This document shows positions 63,839 through 64,000 of a stretch of DNA of 64,000 nt, piece after piece (the stretch's first letter is position 1; every line of letters begins with the position of its first letter). The stretch is from assembly GCA_963833955.1 (NCBI GenBank), contig CAWHZY010000021.1, positions 1 to 64,000 on the forward strand, read 5' to 3'. Below the pieces are notes generated by a model that worked only from the letters and a program-made list of their open reading frames with translations, did not search any database and was not told the origin of the DNA. Source of the stretch: Roseiarcus sp963833955 (GTDB lineage Bacteria; Pseudomonadota; Alphaproteobacteria; Rhizobiales; Beijerinckiaceae). The position numbers and the translations under genes are program-made.

Positions 63839-64000
63839 CTAGAGGGCCTCGCTCTTCGCCGCACGTTCGTATTTCCGTGCGGCGGTCGTCACGGCGATGG
63901 CGGCGGCGGCAACCGGTCCGTCCGGGGGGACGCCGCCAATCCAGGCTGCATTGGGCGAGCCGGCAAGGAGCGCCTGAAGCCCGTTGCTGATCGCGAGGTC
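63839..64000 (-). CDS. C-terminal part of an unidentified gene (runs off the window)
   Basis: On the minus strand the frame entering at 64000 reads LAISNGLQALLAGSPNAAWI, then GGVPPDGPVAAAAIAVTTAA and RKYERAAKSEAL, stop at 63839-63841. The composition is protein-like and the frame is fully open to the window edge. It converges with the MarR-GNAT gene, 30 bp apart. No family recognised from this fragment. Confidence 0.5.
   Translation of the reverse strand, partial: DLAISNGLQALLAGSPNAAWIGGVPPDGPVAAAAIAVTTAARKYERAAKSEAL

Overview
The window looks like chromosomal DNA of an alphaproteobacterium, most likely in the Rhizobiales (Hyphomicrobiales). The evidence is an adjacent dnaG-rpoD pair with an alphaproteobacterial-style zinc-less primase N-terminus, a red-type (form IC) RuBisCO operon with cbbX, a Rhizobium-style L-rhamnose locus (rhaD divergent from rhaT-P-Q-S-kinase), a DUF2336 protein, a MarR-GNAT fusion and PEP-CTERM proteins. 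No genus can be named from sequence alone.

Layout. 1-4.0 kb is a stack of insertion sequences (IS5, IS630 copy 1, IS1380 copy 1). 4.1-5.0 kb is an AT-rich decayed gene ending in a HEPN-like motif. 5.2-11.4 kb is housekeeping: dnaG, rpoD and two PEP-CTERM proteins with good terminators. 11.7-15.3 kb is a nested IS graveyard (IS21, truncated IS1380, IS110, IS3) peppered with a 113-bp MITE-like repeat. 15.3-22.6 kb carries a hydrolase remnant, cbbR and the divergent cbbF-P-L-S-X-Z Calvin-cycle operon. 22.7-24.2 kb has a SOUL protein and a DUF2177 membrane protein. 24.2-25.4 kb is a broken IS1182-type element. 25.6-31.5 kb is a decayed sugar ABC transporter operon: permease 1 is split by IS630 copy 2 and the ATPase gene has a strand-flipped, permuted middle. 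IS1380 copy 2 follows at 32.2-33.8 kb, then an amino-acid-type binding protein and a pterin dehydratase.

35.9-40.8 kb is a second IS21-type element whose istB is split by a 2.6-kb serine-recombinase island and whose istA is split by the MITE. 40.8-43.8 kb is a remnant catabolic cluster (permease tail, MaoC, binding protein, lactonase-like amidohydrolase, rhamnose mutarotase). IS630 copy 3 (44.2-45.5 kb) splits an unknown gene. Next come a broken metallo-hydrolase, a third PEP-CTERM protein, a DsbA/FrnE oxidoreductase, a broken DUF2336 gene, and broken MaoC and CitE-like genes. 51.9-62.0 kb is a rhamnose locus with an MFS transporter, a broken FGGY kinase, intact rhaS, rhaQ, rhaP and rhaT, a 36-codon stub of the DeoR regulator, and divergent rhaD. 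62.1-64 kb has a small conserved protein, a MarR-GNAT regulator with a palindromic operator, and the end of a partial gene.

Two themes recur. IS activity is intense, with exact target duplications (TA for IS630, CTAG/TTAG for IS1380, CTAG for IS1182). There are also many single-base frameshifts in otherwise well-conserved genes; these could be real decay or consensus errors, and the sequence alone cannot decide. No tRNA, rRNA or CRISPR array was recognised.
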